Part shown: positions 7,871 to 8,881 of the stretch, in pieces | How positions within the stretch are numbered: the first letter of the stretch is position 1 | Layout: each line of letters opens with the position of its first letter | NCBI GenBank assembly: GCA_016794945.1 | Contig: JAEUIX010000046.1 | Location: forward strand, 1 to 8,881 | Reading direction: 5' to 3' | Length of the DNA: 8,881 nucleotides | Origin: Phycisphaerae bacterium | GTDB lineage: Bacteria > Planctomycetota > Phycisphaerae > Phycisphaerales > UBA1924 | Translations under genes and position numbers: made by a program | The notes under the pieces: model-generated | Told to the model about the DNA's origin: nothing | The model's database searches: none | What the model saw: the letters and a program-made list of their open reading frames with translations, nothing else

Positions 7871-8368
7871 ATGCGAACCGCAACGATGACGATGGCGGCG
7901 TCCGTGGGAGCCCTGGTGCTGGCCTCGGCCGCGCAGGCTCAGGTGGGGGTGATCAGTTTCGTGCTCGAAGGACTGCAGGAGGTGCCGCCGAACGCTTCTC
8001 CGGCCACCGGACAGTGCGACCTGACCGTGAACTTCACGACCGGCGACTGGTCGCTGGCCGGGTCGTTCAGCGGCCTGGTGGCGCCCGTGTTCGCGGCCCA
8101 CATCCACGGCTTTGCCCCCGCGGGGGCCAACGCCGGTGTCCTGTTCAATCTGGTGGTTCCGATCGGCAGCACCAGCGGCACGATCTCCGGCGCTGGGAAC
8201 TTCACGCCCACGCAGTTGACCAACCTGATCGCCGGCCTCATGTACGTGAACGTGCACAGCCAGTCCTTCCAGGGCGGAGAGATCCGCGGGCAGATCGTGC
8301 CCGGTCCCGGCGGCCTCGCGCTGCTGGGCGCTGCGGGCTTCGTGGCGTCGCGTCGTCGGCGAGCCTGA
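7871..8368 (+). CDS. Secreted CHRD-domain protein with PEP-CTERM-like sorting tail
   Basis: A 165-residue exported protein of unknown role. Residues 1-23 are a signal peptide ending AQA, with cleavage likely before Gln24. Residues about 28-142 are a CHRD (chordin-type) domain with its hallmark motifs: LEGLQEVPP at 32-40, AAHIHG at 75-80, NAGVL at 87-91, [10 protein letters not shown] at 121-130 and GGEIRGQI at 135-142. The C-terminus is VPGPG, a hydrophobic stretch of about 147-160 and then RRRRA, matching the layout of PEP-CTERM signals processed by exosortase, though the motif is not a literal PEP. The product is thus probably sorted at the inner membrane and released or attached at the cell surface. 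ATG at 7871 is chosen for its ribosome-binding site and the signal peptide. It is a single-gene unit, divergent from the efflux operon, and followed by a hairpin terminator. The domain call is firm; the PEP-CTERM call is by pattern. Confidence 0.9.
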   Translation: MRTATMTMAASVGALVLASAAQAQVGVISFVLEGLQEVPPNASPATGQCDLTVNFTTGDWSLAGSFSGLVAPVFAAHIHGFAPAGANAGVLFNLVVPIGSTSGTISGAGNFTPTQLTNLIAGLMYVNVHSQSFQGGEIRGQIVPGPGGLALLGAAGFVASRRRRA

Positions 8369-8395
8369 GCGAAGCGACACGTTGACCGATCCTCG

Positions 8396-8426
8396 CGGCC
8401 CCGGCTCACGCCGGGGCCGTTTCGTT
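8396..8426 (+). terminator. Rho-independent terminator of the CHRD gene
   Basis: A ten-base-pair perfect stem (8396-8405 with 8410-8419), almost all G-C, closed by the four-base loop TCAC, and followed by TTTCGTT on the + strand. It begins 28 bases after the CHRD stop and lies between convergent genes. The T-tract is interrupted and there is no T-run on the other strand, so it should act mainly on the CHRD transcript, though the stem may also slow transcripts from the DinB gene. Confidence 0.75.
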
Positions 8427-8431
8427 GACGC

Positions 8432-8881
8432 CTAGCGGGGGTTGGGCGGGGCCAGGATCGACAGGTACTGCTCCCAGGGGCCGACCTGGCCCCGGTACTG
8501 GTACGCCATGGCCTTGGCCATCTGGGCGATGTGGTTCAGGTCGTGCACCGCCCACGTCGCCAGCAGGTTGGCCAGGGTGACGGTGCCCAGGGCCGGGTGC
8601 GTGCCGCGCTTGGCCAGCGCCGGGCCGTCCAGCGCCATGGCGTCGAGCATGGCCAGGCTGCCGGCACGCTCGCGCTGGAACACGTCGAGCAGCTCGGCGG
8701 TGGGGCGGGTCAGCAGGTCCTTGTGGCCGGCCCGGTCGAACGGGGCGAACGCGCTGCGCTCACCGTCGCGCAGGATGGTCATGGCCCGGGGGATCCAGTC
8801 GGTCCGCTCGGCGAAGATCAGGTGGGCCACGACCTCCTTGGCGCTCCAGGTGTTCGGGCCGTAGGGTCGCTCGGTCCACGC
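8432..8881 (-). CDS. DinB-family (DinB/YfiT-like) metal-binding protein, 5'-truncated
   Basis: A four-helix-bundle protein of the DinB/YfiT superfamily, whose members bind a divalent metal; several are thiol-dependent transferases and many have no known function. The frame stays open to the right edge. The residues there (AWTERPYGPNTWSAKEVVAHL) match the start of the usual domain, so the GTG at 8830 is an internal valine and the true start is outside the window. Counting from the edge, the likely metal-binding histidines are His20 in VVAHLIFAERTDW, then His113 and His117 in VHDLNHIAQM, so the triad is complete. In-window length is 149 residues, close to the family's size of about 150-180, so little is missing. 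It ends in TAG next to the terminator and converges with the CHRD gene. The neighbours give no clue to its substrate. Confidence 0.87.
   Translation of the reverse strand, partial: AWTERPYGPNTWSAKEVVAHLIFAERTDWIPRAMTILRDGERSAFAPFDRAGHKDLLTRPTAELLDVFQRERAGSLAMLDAMALDGPALAKRGTHPALGTVTLANLLATWAVHDLNHIAQMAKAMAYQYRGQVGPWEQYLSILAPPNPR

Noticed and set aside
6362..8380. A long upstream extension of the ATPase frame, which would make a 940-residue protein
   Set aside because: The extension is low-complexity Gly/Ala/Arg, overlaps the adaptor and the CHRD gene, and the real ATPase begins at the ATG at 6361 with a standard N-terminus.
8828..8830. GTG as the start of the DinB-family gene
   Set aside because: Upstream in-frame residues NTWSAKEV match the conserved first helix of the family, so the gene continues past the window edge.

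Overview
This 8.9 kb, visibly GC-rich window looks like ordinary chromosome from a Gram-negative bacterium, most probably a planctomycete and perhaps of the Phycisphaerae. The lineage call is an inference. It rests on a secreted CHRD-domain protein that ends in a PEP-CTERM-like tail of the planctomycete style (VPGPG, a short hydrophobic stretch, then RRRRA), on a VIT plus von Willebrand A protein, and on a complete inner-to-outer-membrane efflux operon. I see no rRNA, tRNA, CRISPR array, insertion sequence, phage gene or integration site.

Left part (2-2047, + strand): the 3' portion of a large VIT/VWA protein. Its true start lies outside the window. It converges, with a 25-base gap, on the operon that follows.

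Middle (7683 down to 2073, - strand): a compact five-gene operon. In transcription order it encodes a MacA/HlyD-like periplasmic adaptor, a MacB-type ABC ATPase, a MacB-type permease, a TolC-like outer-membrane channel and a PrxQ/BCP-type peroxiredoxin. The first four genes overlap their neighbours by 4, 4 and 8 bases. The peroxiredoxin starts 23 bases after the channel gene stops. The first four products should form one tripartite exporter: ATP-driven MacB-like pump, membrane-anchored adaptor and outer-membrane duct. The substrate cannot be read from sequence. The peroxiredoxin would be co-made with it and may link the operon to peroxide or membrane stress, but that is a hypothesis.

Right part: a 187-base divergent intergenic region (7684-7870) carries ribosome-binding sites for both flanking genes, a weak promoter candidate and small repeats. 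It is followed on the + strand by the CHRD/PEP-CTERM-like protein (7871-8368) and a strong hairpin terminator (8396-8426). The window ends inside a DinB-family gene on the - strand (8881-8432), whose start lies beyond the right edge.

Every gene-sized stretch has a recognisable family. I do not see a clearly new system. The points most worth a second look are the peroxiredoxin at the end of the efflux operon, the unassigned C-terminal module of the VIT/VWA protein, the CHRD surface protein divergent from the pump, and the Ala/Pro-rich tails on several pump proteins. The long open frames antisense to the operon are best explained as by-products of GC-rich codon use.
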